Positions 56,106 through 64,000 of a stretch of DNA of 64,000 nt are shown one piece after another. The translations under genes and the position numbers were made by a program. Within the stretch, counting starts at the first letter, position 1; each line of letters starts with the position of its first letter. The stretch is from NCBI GenBank assembly GCA_030527795.1, contig JAUNAB010000009.1, forward strand, positions 39,479 through 103,478, read 5' to 3'. The notes under the pieces are model-generated. The model worked only from the letters and a program-made list of their open reading frames with translations. It searched no databases and was not told the origin of the DNA. Source of the DNA: Pasteurellaceae bacterium (GTDB lineage: Bacteria; Pseudomonadota; Gammaproteobacteria; Enterobacterales; Pasteurellaceae).

Positions 56106-56132
56106 TTTTCGTTTCCTTATGGTTAAAATGAG

Positions 56133-57231
56133 TTATAAGCCTGCTTTTAAGCTCGCTTCAATGAATTTATCTAAATCGCCGTCTAATACGGCTTGTGTAT
56201 TGCGATTCTCAACCCCTGTGCGTAAATCTTTAATCCGTGAATCATCTAAGACGTAAGAACGAATTTGACTTCCCCAACCAATATCAGATTTACTTTCTTC
56301 TAATGCTTGTTTATCGGCATTCTTCTTTTGTAATTCCATTTCATACAGCTTAGCTTTAAGCTGTTTCATACATTGATCTTTATTCTTGTGTTGTGAGCGA
56401 TCATTTTGACATTGCACTACAATGCCACTCGGAATATGGGTAATTCGCACCGCACTTTCGGTTTTATTCACGTGCTGACCGCCTGCACCTGATGCACGAT
56501 AGACATCAATGCGTAAATCCGCAGGATTAATATCAATGTCAATATCATCGTCAATTTCTGGGTAGATAAATGCAGCAGCAAAGGAAGTATGGCGACGATT
56601 ATTTGAATCAAATGGGCTTTTGCGTACCAAACGATGAATACCTGTTTCCGTGCGTAACCAACCAAATGCATAATCGCCAGAGACTTTAATTGTCGCGGAT
56701 TTTATCCCAGCAACATCGCCATCGGATACTTCCATTAATTCCGTTTTAAAGCCTTTACTTTCTGCCCAACGCAAATACATTCGTAGCAACATTTCTGCCC
56801 AATCTTGTGCTTCAGTGCCACCTGAACCAGATTGCAAATCAACGTAGCAATCTGCACTGTCGTTTTGACCGCTAAACATTCGGCGAAATTCTAATTGCTC
56901 AAGTTGTTGTTCTAATTCATTTAATTCAGTAACTGCTTCGTTGAAGGTTTGTTCATCTTCGCCTTCTAGGGCTAATTCAAGCAAACCATCAACATCGTCT
57001 AAACCTTGCACCAGTTTTGCAATGGTATTGACAACAATTTCAAGGGATGCCCGTTCTTTGCCAAGTGCTTGCGCACGTTCAGGGTCAGCCCACACATCCG
57101 ATTGTTCTAATTCTGCATTGACTTCTTCTAGCCGTTCCACTTTGGCATCATAGTCAAAGATACCCCCGAAGCGTGTTGGTACGTTGAGTTAAATCAGCAA
57201 TTTTATTTTTAACAGGATTAATTTCAAACAT
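56133..57231 (-). CDS. prfB: Peptide chain release factor 2, with programmed +1 frameshift
   Basis: RF2 recognises UAA/UGA; 365 residues after frameshifting, equal to E. coli. The gene starts at ATG 57231 ([16 protein letters not shown]) and the first frame ends at an in-frame TGA at 57154-57156 (codon 26). The slippery CTTTGA is preceded by a Shine-Dalgarno-like CGGGGGTAT, the well-known autoregulatory frameshift; the main frame resumes with [11 protein letters not shown]. Codon recognition (KSPFDSNN) and the GGQ motif ([13 protein letters not shown]) are intact. It forms an operon with lysS. Confidence 0.96.
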
Positions 57232-57315
57232 AATGATTAATATTGCGTATAAACGCTTTAGCAAGAAATTTGCAAATTATAGGTTATTTTACTGAATTTT
57301 GGTAGCCTAGCGATA

Positions 57316-57336
57316 AAAACCGCGGTCAAAAAATTC
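57316..57336 (+). repeat. Single uptake word upstream of dsbC
   Basis: AAAAACCGCGGTCAAAAAAT without a partner in the divergent prfB-dsbC gap. Confidence 0.7.
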
Positions 57337-57422
57337 GTCATTTTTATGAAATAACTTGAACATTTGTTGAATTTTTTTATAATTCAGCCTTTGTTTTCGT
57401 TATTTTAGAATAGGCAAGCTGT

Positions 57423-58106
57423 ATGAAAAAACTTCTCACGTTAATGACGCTTACGGGACTTTCTTTGTCCGTGTCTGCAACCGATGCGCAAATTGTATCG
57501 CAATTAAAAAAATTGGGGGCGAAGAGGGTTGAAGTGAAAGATTCGCCAATTAAAGGGATTAAAACGGCAATTACTGAGGACGGCACATTATTTGTTACTG
57601 AAGATGGCAAATATGCGTTGCAAGGGAAACTCTATGAATTGACGGATAAAGGCCCTGTTGATGTAAGTGCCAAAACCTTAATGCCAATTTTGGAATCTTA
57701 TAAAAATGAAATGATTGTGTTGCCAGCTAAAAATGAAAAACATATCGTGACCGTTTTTATGGATATCACTTGCCATTATTGTCATAAATTATATGAGCAA
57801 GCAAAAGAATACAATGATTTAGGCATTACATTACGTTTTCTTGCTTTCCCTCGTAGCGGATTAGAAAATAAAACCGCTCAGCAAATGGAAGCCATTTTTA
57901 GTGCGAAAGATCCTGCTTTTGCTTTGAAAGAGTCTGAAAATGGTAACGAACCCAAAGAATTAAAAACGCCAAATATTGTTAAAAAACATTATGAATTAGG
58001 CGTGCAATTTGGTGTGCGCGGAACGCCAACAATCGTGACGCAAAATGGCGATTTGATTGGCGGTTATTTGCCACCGAAAGAATTGCTTGCTGAATTAGAA
58101 CATTAA
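57423..58106 (+). CDS. dsbC: Thiol:disulfide isomerase DsbC
   Basis: A 227-residue periplasmic isomerase with signal peptide (cleaved near SVSA-TD), an N-terminal dimerisation domain and a thioredoxin domain with active site CHYC (ITCHYCHKL) and the cis-proline GVRGTPTIV. E. coli has CGYC; CHYC should give a slightly different redox potential. recJ follows, as in Haemophilus and E. coli. Confidence 0.94.
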   Translation: MKKLLTLMTLTGLSLSVSATDAQIVSQLKKLGAKRVEVKDSPIKGIKTAITEDGTLFVTEDGKYALQGKLYELTDKGPVDVSAKTLMPILESYKNEMIVLPAKNEKHIVTVFMDITCHYCHKLYEQAKEYNDLGITLRFLAFPRSGLENKTAQQMEAIFSAKDPAFALKESENGNEPKELKTPNIVKKHYELGVQFGVRGTPTIVTQNGDLIGGYLPPKELLAELEH

Positions 58107-58171
58107 TTACTTGTTATCAAATTAGCTTAATCAACAGGACGCAATGCGTCCTTTTACATCCAAATATTATT

Positions 58172-59890
58172 GTGAATAAACTGATTCAACGTCGCACGAT
58201 TGTTGACGGGCAATGTGTGAGCGAAAATCCGTTGCTCGATCGCCTGTATCGCGCCCGTCAAATAAAAAATGCAAAAGAATTAGACCGCGCTTTAGGTGCA
58301 TTGCTCTCGCCATTTAGCTTGCGTGGGGTAGATACGGCTGTCAATTTGTTAGTGCAAGCACGCACCACACAGAAAAAGATTGTTATTGTCGGGGATTTTG
58401 ATGCTGACGGGGCAACCAGTACTGCATTATCTGTATTAGCGTTGCGTCAACTTGGGTTTACGGATGTAGATTATTTGATTCCCGATCGTTTTGAGCAAGG
58501 CTATGGTTTGAGCATTTCGGTAGCAGAACAAGCTTTGCAAAAAAATGTAGCGTTGTTGATGACAGTTGACAATGGCGTGTCTTCCTTTGATGGTGTGAGT
58601 TTTCTAAAACAGCGTGATGTGCAAGTGTTGATCACCGATCACCATTTGCCAGGCGATGTTTTACCGAACGCCGATGCAATTGTTAATCCAAATTTGTCAG
58701 ATTGTGCCTTTCCGTCTAAGTCTTTGGCTGGTGTGGGGGTCAGTTTTTATTTAATGCTAGCATTGCGTGCAGAATTACGTGAAATGGGGGAATTTAATCC
58801 ACAAACGCAACCTAATTTCAGCGATCTTCTTGATTTAGTTGCATTAGGCACTATTGCGGATGTGGTACCATTGGATCAAAATAACCGAATTTTAGTACAC
58901 CAAGGTTTATTACGTATTAATGCCGAACATTGCCGTTGTGGTATTCGGGCGTTAGCTGAAATTGCCAACCGTGATCTGCGTCAGTTGAGTGCATCTGATT
59001 TAGGTTTTTCTATTGCACCACGTTTAAATGCTGCAGGGCGTTTAGAGAATATGTCGCTTGGTGTTGAGTTGCTATTGGCTGAAGATATGCCAACGGCACG
59101 AGCCTTAGCTGCGGAGTTAGACAGTTTAAACCAAACGCGTAAAGATATTGAGCAAGCAATGAAATTAGAGGCCTTGCAAATTTGTAGCAATTTAACCGAA
59201 TTAAAACAAAGCCTCCCTTTTGGCATTGCTTTATATCAAGCCGATTGGCATCAAGGGGTGCTAGGGATCTTAGCATCACGCATTAAAGATCAATTTCATC
59301 GCCCTGTGATTGCCTTTGCACAAGAAGATGAAGGCATTTTACGTGGTTCAGCTCGCTCAATTGAAGGATTGCATATTCGTGATGCGTTGGAGCGTTTACA
59401 TAACACCTATCCCTATATGATTTTAAAATTTGGTGGGCATGCAATGGCTGCAGGGCTAAGTTTACGTGAAGAATATTTTCCGCAGTTTCAGCAAGCCTTT
59501 AATCAGTTAGTGAGTGAATGGCTTGAACAAGATAAATTGCAAGGTGTGGTGTGGACGGACGGTGAACTCACCGCACAACAGATGACATTGCAAACTGCAG
59601 AAATAATCAAAAAATCAGGTCCTTGGGGACAGGCTTTTCCTGAACCTGTATTTGATGGTGAATTTACGATTTTGCAACAGAGATTAGTCGGTGAAAAGCA
59701 TTTAAAAATGCTAGTTGAACCTGTTCAAGGCGGCGCGTTATTTGATGCGATTGCATTTAACATTGACACTCGTTATTATCCTGATCTGTCCATTAAAAAA
59801 GCGAAATTTGCTTATAAACTGGATATTAATGAATTTCGTGGGCAACGCAATTTACAATTAATGGTGGATTATTTTGAACCCGTGGAGTAA
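58172..59890 (+). CDS. recJ: Single-stranded-DNA-specific exonuclease RecJ
   Basis: A 572-residue DHH-family 5'-3' exonuclease for recombination and mismatch repair. Motifs: VGDFDADGATSTA, TVDNGVSS, ITDHHLPGD (the DHH) and later FGGHAMAAGLSL (DHHA1 region). The start is GTG at 58172 with poor ribosome site, perhaps coupled to dsbC 65 bases upstream. The next gene begins four bases after its stop. Confidence 0.95.
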   Translation: MNKLIQRRTIVDGQCVSENPLLDRLYRARQIKNAKELDRALGALLSPFSLRGVDTAVNLLVQARTTQKKIVIVGDFDADGATSTALSVLALRQLGFTDVDYLIPDRFEQGYGLSISVAEQALQKNVALLMTVDNGVSSFDGVSFLKQRDVQVLITDHHLPGDVLPNADAIVNPNLSDCAFPSKSLAGVGVSFYLMLALRAELREMGEFNPQTQPNFSDLLDLVALGTIADVVPLDQNNRILVHQGLLRINAEHCRCGIRALAEIANRDLRQLSASDLGFSIAPRLNAAGRLENMSLGVELLLAEDMPTARALAAELDSLNQTRKDIEQAMKLEALQICSNLTELKQSLPFGIALYQADWHQGVLGILASRIKDQFHRPVIAFAQEDEGILRGSARSIEGLHIRDALERLHNTYPYMILKFGGHAMAAGLSLREEYFPQFQQAFNQLVSEWLEQDKLQGVVWTDGELTAQQMTLQTAEIIKKSGPWGQAFPEPVFDGEFTILQQRLVGEKHLKMLVEPVQGGALFDAIAFNIDTRYYPDLSIKKAKFAYKLDINEFRGQRNLQLMVDYFEPVE

Positions 59891-59894
59891 CGGT

Positions 59895-60614
59895 GTGAAA
59901 TCTAACTGTCAGAAATATAGCTGTGTGAATTGGCAAAAAACAATCGGATTTTTGACCGCGGTATTGCTATTTCTTCATATTCATTTTGCTATTGCCGAGC
60001 CAGAATTAGATATTCAAGAACAGCAAAGCATTGCACAACCAGAATTTATGGACGGAAAGGACTATTTTTCTTATAGCACTTCAATTAACGAATCGCCACG
60101 TTCAGATAAAAAGATCGTTGTGAAATCTTTCTTTGATTATGACTGTCGCACTTGTGTCAATACCCGTGATATTTTAGCGGTATATGGGCAAATTAACGCA
60201 GGGAAAGTGGTGATTGAAGATTATCCTGTCGCCACAGATGAAACGCCATTTACCGCACAAGTGTATTATACTTTAGCACAAATGAAACAAGATGATTTAA
60301 GTGATGCGCTCTTGTTTGAAACCTCGGACCCTAAACGTTATCAACAGTTAAGCCAATATGAAAAATTGTTAGAATGGTTAGACATGCAAGGCGTGGATAC
60401 CAATGTCTTTGATCAAATTTACCATTCAGAAAAGATTAAAAATCAAGTAGACGACGCGGTTGCACAAACAGAAAAATACGGCGTATTCACTTACCCTTTT
60501 GTCGTGATTGATGGTACTTATGCTTTGACGGAAAGTACGCTTTACAATGATGATTACACCTTTGCGGTTTTAGATGCGTTAGTTAAGAAAATTCAAATGG
60601 ATAAACCACACTAA
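59895..60614 (+). CDS. Thioredoxin-fold exported protein with CRTC active site (DsbA-like)
   Basis: A 239-residue protein with an uncleaved or cleaved N-terminal hydrophobic segment (about 13-34) and a DsbA-like domain. The redox motif is CRTC (SFFDYDCRTCVNTRD), unlike CPHC of DsbA or CGYC of DsbC; the cis-Pro strand appears as YGVFTYPFVVIDGTY. It starts at GTG 59895 with GGAG at 59884-59887, four bases after recJ, so it is in the dsbC-recJ unit. In its family it may be an alternative oxidase or reductase for a dedicated substrate; the function is not known. Confidence 0.72.
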   Translation: MKSNCQKYSCVNWQKTIGFLTAVLLFLHIHFAIAEPELDIQEQQSIAQPEFMDGKDYFSYSTSINESPRSDKKIVVKSFFDYDCRTCVNTRDILAVYGQINAGKVVIEDYPVATDETPFTAQVYYTLAQMKQDDLSDALLFETSDPKRYQQLSQYEKLLEWLDMQGVDTNVFDQIYHSEKIKNQVDDAVAQTEKYGVFTYPFVVIDGTYALTESTLYNDDYTFAVLDALVKKIQMDKPH

Positions 60615-60623
60615 TTTCGTTTT

Positions 60624-60666
60624 ACCTCGGTCAAAAAAACGCATAAATTTTTGACCGAGGTTTTTA
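60624..60666 (+). terminator. Inverted-pair terminator with covarying word variant
   Basis: Here the word reads ACCTCGGTCAAAAA (60624-60637) and the partner TTTTTGACCGAGGTTTTT: both arms carry the same change (G to T), keeping the stem perfect but losing the palindromic core. Confidence 0.85.
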
Positions 60667-60715
60667 TTCAATATAAAGGCACGATTATCCTGCCTTTGCT
60701 ACAACAGGACATTAT

Positions 60716-61414
60716 ATGAAAAAAATTGGTATCGTGGGTGCAATGGCACAAGAAGTTGAAATTTTAGTTAGCCAAATGGATAACCCAAAGCAAACTCAAC
60801 TTGCTGGGGCAACTTTTTATGATGGTACGATTAATGGCAAACCCGTTGCGATTTTGCAATCGGGGATTGGTAAAGTCGCAGCTGCAGCAGGAACAGCACT
60901 ATTTTTACAACATTGTCAGCCTGATATGGTGATCAATACAGGATCGGCAGGGGGCGTTGCTCAAGGATTAAAAATTGGTGATATTGTGATTTCAACTCAA
61001 ACGGCACATCACGATGCGGACGTAACAGCGTTTGGTTATTGTAAAGGGCAGATGCCCGGTTGTCCACCGACCTTTCCTTCCGATGAAAAATTAGCGACTT
61101 TAGCACAAGAGGTTGCCCTGCAACAAGATCATCGGGTAATCCAAGGTCTAATTTGCTCTGGCGATAGTTTTATTCACGGAGGTCAACTTTTATCACAAAT
61201 TAAATCTGATTTTCCCGAAGTATGCGCAGTAGAAATGGAAGCGGCTTCGATAGCTCAAGTTTGTTATATGTTTAATTTGCCTTTTGTGGTAATTCGAGCG
61301 ATTTCAGATAGTGGGGATAGCATTGCCGATATGAGTTTTGAACAATTTTTACCTTTGGCGGCAAAAAAATCCTCCGAATTATTATTAAAATTAATTGATA
61401 AAATTGTTTTATAA
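60716..61414 (+). CDS. mtnN: 5'-methylthioadenosine/S-adenosylhomocysteine nucleosidase
   Basis: A 232-residue enzyme cleaving MTA and SAH to adenine plus thio-sugar, a step of the activated-methyl cycle and of AI-2 formation. The start [35 protein letters not shown] and the catalytic glutamate region [16 protein letters not shown] and RAISDSGD are typical. It has its own leader after the preceding terminator. Confidence 0.96.
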   Translation: MKKIGIVGAMAQEVEILVSQMDNPKQTQLAGATFYDGTINGKPVAILQSGIGKVAAAAGTALFLQHCQPDMVINTGSAGGVAQGLKIGDIVISTQTAHHDADVTAFGYCKGQMPGCPPTFPSDEKLATLAQEVALQQDHRVIQGLICSGDSFIHGGQLLSQIKSDFPEVCAVEMEAASIAQVCYMFNLPFVVIRAISDSGDSIADMSFEQFLPLAAKKSSELLLKLIDKIVL

Positions 61415-61537
61415 GCTATTTATTTAAAATTATATTGCTAATATCGTTGGAATTGTTATATACTAAGAGGTTGGAATGGTTAAGGTTTACTTAGTTTTCT
61501 AAAGTAGTTATTAGTTAGTTTTAATGATTTTTATATT

Positions 61538-61566
61538 TATAATTTTATAATTTTATAATTTTATAA
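61538..61566 (+). repeat. Octanucleotide repeat (TATAATTT) upstream of the adhesin gene
   Basis: Three perfect tandem copies of TATAATTT (61538-61561) and a partial fourth (TATAA) lie 75-104 bases upstream of the adhesin start. Each unit contains a perfect -10 hexamer TATAAT. Such repeats can change length by slippage. Confidence 0.6.
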
Positions 61567-61641
61567 CTTATACTATTTATTGTAATAAATATTAACATAT
61601 TTCCAATAAAAATTTAACTTCTAATTATATGGGAAAATTCA

Positions 61642-64000
61642 ATGAATAAAGTTTTTAAAGTTGTTTGGAATTATTCTACTAATAGCTTAGTAGTCGTATC
61701 TGAACTGGCTAAATCTAGAGGTAAAGCTACTTCATCAACTACCGATAAACCGAATAGTTTGATAAAAAATACGATTTCTAAGTCCATTGGAATTATTAGT
61801 ACGATAGTAGCGATAAATGTATTGATGCCATCAGTTCAAGCAAAATCTATTTCTATTGCGAGTACTGAAGATGGAATGATCACCATTGGTAGTGCAGAAA
61901 AAGGACACGCTATTGCTATTGGTGAAAATGCTTTTGCAGCAAATAAAATTAAAAAAAGTGATAAGGACAAGAAACTACAAGGGGATGTTGATAATACTGG
62001 TTTCGTTGTAATTGGTGCTAGCCAGGCGGCATTAGCAATTGGTACTGAAGCAAATGCATCAACGTTTTCAGCAATGGCTATTGGAGCGCAGAGTAAAGCA
62101 AATGGACGTTTCTCTATAGCCGTAGGTAATAATGCTACTGCAACTGGAGAAGGCGCAGAAGCTTTTGGGATTGCCTCAGGTGCACTCGCAGATTATGGCG
62201 TTGCAATAGGTCATGGCTCTATGGCTTCTGGAAGTGGATTTGCTCAAGCACTTGGTTATAAAGCCCAAAGTAGTGGTTATTATTCTACCGCAGTAGGACC
62301 AAAAGCTATTGCTAGTGGAGTTGCGTCAGTCGCTCTTGGTGGTGGGCAAGATACTCCTCCTAAGGCAACTGGAAAAGATTCTTTTGCCGTTATTGAAGGT
62401 TCTGAAGCTAACGGCAATAATTCAATTGCATTAAGTAAAAATGCAAAAGCGTTGAAAAATAATGCGATAGCTATAGGGAATCAGACAAAAGCCTCTGGTG
62501 AAAATACGATAGCTTTAGGATCAAATGCGTTGGCAGATTATAACGATGCTATTGCGATTGGTACATTATCAAAAATAACCGGTCGTGATTCAATTGCACA
62601 AGGCAATCAAGCTGTAGCTGCAGAGAAGTCTATTGCATTAGGTTTAAACGCGAATGCTGAAGGAAATAGCGCTTTAGCATTTGGTGCGAATACTGTTTCA
62701 AATAATTCTGCAACTATTGCGATTGGTTTGAATGCAACAGCATTAAATAAAAATGATACTGCAATTGGTAGTACAGCGAGTGCAAATGGTAAAAATGCGT
62801 TAGCAATTGGTACTCTAGCCAACGCATCATCAGCTACTACTGTTGCTATCGGTACGGAGGCTATTGCAAGTGCTGGCAATGCAATTGCTCAAGGCTATAA
62901 AGCAATTGCATCGGGTGAAAAATCAGTCGCATTAGGATCTCAGGCATCAGCTACGAAAATGAGCGCATTAGCATTAGGTGAGAATGCAACAGCTTCAGAA
63001 ACTAGTTCAATAGCTATTGGTAAACAAGCATCATCAACTTTAAAAGATTCTGTTGCACTAGGTAGTGGAGCTACTGCATCAGCTGTAACAACAGTATCGT
63101 CACTAACTTATAAAAATGAGTCAGGTGCTGATGTAGATAAAAAATCTGAATATGCAAGTTCTAGTGCAACGACAGTAGTTTCTGTTGGTAATGGAACAAG
63201 CAAGCGTCAAATTGTTAATCTGGCAGCAGGCGATGTTAGTGCAACGAGTACAGATGCCGTAAATGGCAGCCAACTTTATTCAGTTTATAAAAATGTTGGA
63301 TTTAATATAAAAGATAGTAACGGTACTTATAAAGCTCGTACTAATAATAATGATGCAATTCAATTTAATAATGGCACCTATACGAATTCATCTGTAGATT
63401 CAAACGGTAATATTAAATATAACGTGCTTACTCAAGATTTAACTGTAACTGATGGTAAAGTATCTGCTATCGGTAATACAGCTGGTGTCACTACTGCTTC
63501 GACTGTTGCAGCAGCAATTAATAGTGTTGCTACTACGAAAGCGGATGTAAATCGCACTTATACATTTACGGTTGGTTCAGATACAGCTCAAACTTGGACT
63601 TTATCGCAAGATAAAAAAATTAATTTTGCTGCGGATGAGTATTTGAAAGTTTCTACTGATAAAAAAGGAACGATTACTTATGGCTTTAGCGATAAAGCAA
63701 AAACAGCGATTTCTTCTGCTGAAAATGCTGCCAAAATTGTTAATGAAAATTTAAGCAAAATTTCTGAAGCAGCTACTGCAGCAACTAGTGCAGCTACTGC
63801 TGCTGCTACTTCAGAGAAAAATGCAGCAAGCTCAGCGAAAGCGGCAGGTAGTTCAGCAAGCGCAGCAGCAAGTTCGGCAACCAAAGCAGACACTTCAGCG
63901 TCTAGCGCAGCAAGCTCAGCGACAGCAGCGTCAACTTCAGCGTCAAGTGCAGCAAGCTCAGCGACAGAAGCGTCCACTAAATCGACAAGAGCTGGTAGTG
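61642..64000 (+). CDS. Trimeric autotransporter adhesin, N-terminal part (runs off the window)
   Basis: 786 codons are visible without stop; the membrane anchor lies beyond the end. It opens with an extended signal peptide (MNKVFKVVWNYSTNS, conserved ESPR), a hydrophobic core and cleavage near VQAKS. Then about 370 residues of YadA-like head repeats (AIAIG, SIAVGNNAT, ALGSNALA types), a neck motif (DAVNGSQLYSVY near residue 540), a further domain, and from about 700 an Ala/Ser-rich stretch with SSA repeats. It is a surface trimer mediating attachment to host or abiotic surfaces. Adjacent antisense open frames are shadows of its repeats. Confidence 0.9.
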   Translation, partial: MNKVFKVVWNYSTNSLVVVSELAKSRGKATSSTTDKPNSLIKNTISKSIGIISTIVAINVLMPSVQAKSISIASTEDGMITIGSAEKGHAIAIGENAFAANKIKKSDKDKKLQGDVDNTGFVVIGASQAALAIGTEANASTFSAMAIGAQSKANGRFSIAVGNNATATGEGAEAFGIASGALADYGVAIGHGSMASGSGFAQALGYKAQSSGYYSTAVGPKAIASGVASVALGGGQDTPPKATGKDSFAVIEGSEANGNNSIALSKNAKALKNNAIAIGNQTKASGENTIALGSNALADYNDAIAIGTLSKITGRDSIAQGNQAVAAEKSIALGLNANAEGNSALAFGANTVSNNSATIAIGLNATALNKNDTAIGSTASANGKNALAIGTLANASSATTVAIGTEAIASAGNAIAQGYKAIASGEKSVALGSQASATKMSALALGENATASETSSIAIGKQASSTLKDSVALGSGATASAVTTVSSLTYKNESGADVDKKSEYASSSATTVVSVGNGTSKRQIVNLAAGDVSATSTDAVNGSQLYSVYKNVGFNIKDSNGTYKARTNNNDAIQFNNGTYTNSSVDSNGNIKYNVLTQDLTVTDGKVSAIGNTAGVTTASTVAAAINSVATTKADVNRTYTFTVGSDTAQTWTLSQDKKINFAADEYLKVSTDKKGTITYGFSDKAKTAISSAENAAKIVNENLSKISEAATAATSAATAAATSEKNAASSAKAAGSSASAAASSATKADTSASSAASSATAASTSASSAASSATEASTKSTRAGS
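63895..63978 (+). repeat. 42-bp tandem repeat coding Ala/Ser-rich stalk
   Basis: Two copies of a 42-bp unit (63895-63936 and 63937-63978) encode SASSAASSATAAST and SASSAASSATEAST. Looser copies of the same pattern lie before them from about 63770. Four bases differ between the two copies. Confidence 0.85.

Noticed and set aside
62607..63977. Long alanine-rich open frames on the minus strand opposite the adhesin gene
   Set aside because: They mirror the repeated codons of the adhesin and have no ribosome sites; the plus-strand frame is open throughout with signal peptide, head and neck motifs.

Overview
The window is chromosomal DNA of a member of the Pasteurellaceae. Almost every housekeeping gene has its closest recognisable counterpart in Haemophilus/Pasteurella (sdaC-sdaA, yacL-erpA-map, secG-tRNA-Leu, slt-trpR-mtgA, ilvI-ilvH, hns-purU, tRNA-fMet-rimP-nusA-infB-rbfA, prfB-lysS, dsbC-recJ, mtnN). 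The DNA is AT-rich and carries dozens of copies of a short word, ACCGCGGTCAAAA. It behaves like a Pasteurellaceae DNA-uptake sequence, but its core differs from the two classical ones (AAGTGCGGT and ACAAGCGGT). I cannot fix the species from the sequence alone.

Layout. 1-8 kb: the end of a molybdate ABC ATPase, a DASS-type anion transporter, a three-HMA copper ATPase, a mini-lipoprotein, a DUF5672 protein, ettA and a two-domain molbindin. 8-23 kb: a Nif3-like protein, a BamE/OmpA lipoprotein, an NCS2 purine permease with a DsrE partner, recB-recD, a lone bioD, serine catabolism (sdaA, sdaC), yacL-erpA and map. 23.4-28.4 kb: a compact phage-derived element with a DinJ/YafQ toxin-antitoxin pair, a P2-type spike gene joined to a truncated P2-type rolling-circle replication gene, an unknown coiled-coil gene flanked by a decayed duplication, an adenine methyltransferase, a small DNA-binding protein and a tyrosine integrase, ending next to tRNA-Leu(GAG).

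28.6-45.8 kb: secG, topB, an LTA-synthase-like phosphotransferase, ydfG, mtgA-trpR-slt with a probable TrpR operator, ybaN, ilvHI, a lysine-riboswitch-controlled NhaC-type transporter, hns, purU, cra, a DUF1439 protein and a second mini-lipoprotein. 45.8-52.3 kb: the translation operon (initiator tRNA, rimP, nusA, infB, rbfA), interrupted between infB and rbfA by an AT-rich glycosyltransferase gene with an in-frame stop. 52.3-64 kb: a TonB-dependent haem-type receptor with a Fur-like box, lysS, prfB with its programmed frameshift, dsbC, recJ, a thioredoxin-fold protein with a CRTC active site, mtnN, and the first 786 codons of a trimeric autotransporter adhesin that runs off the window end.

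The strongest candidates for something undescribed are the divergent, palindromic-core uptake word (often paired head-to-head as terminators), the minimal phage-derived integrating element with its cargo insertion, a short orphan transcription unit at about 8.1 kb, and the adhesin whose head is followed by phage-tail-fibre-like Ala/Ser repeats and whose upstream region carries an octanucleotide repeat.
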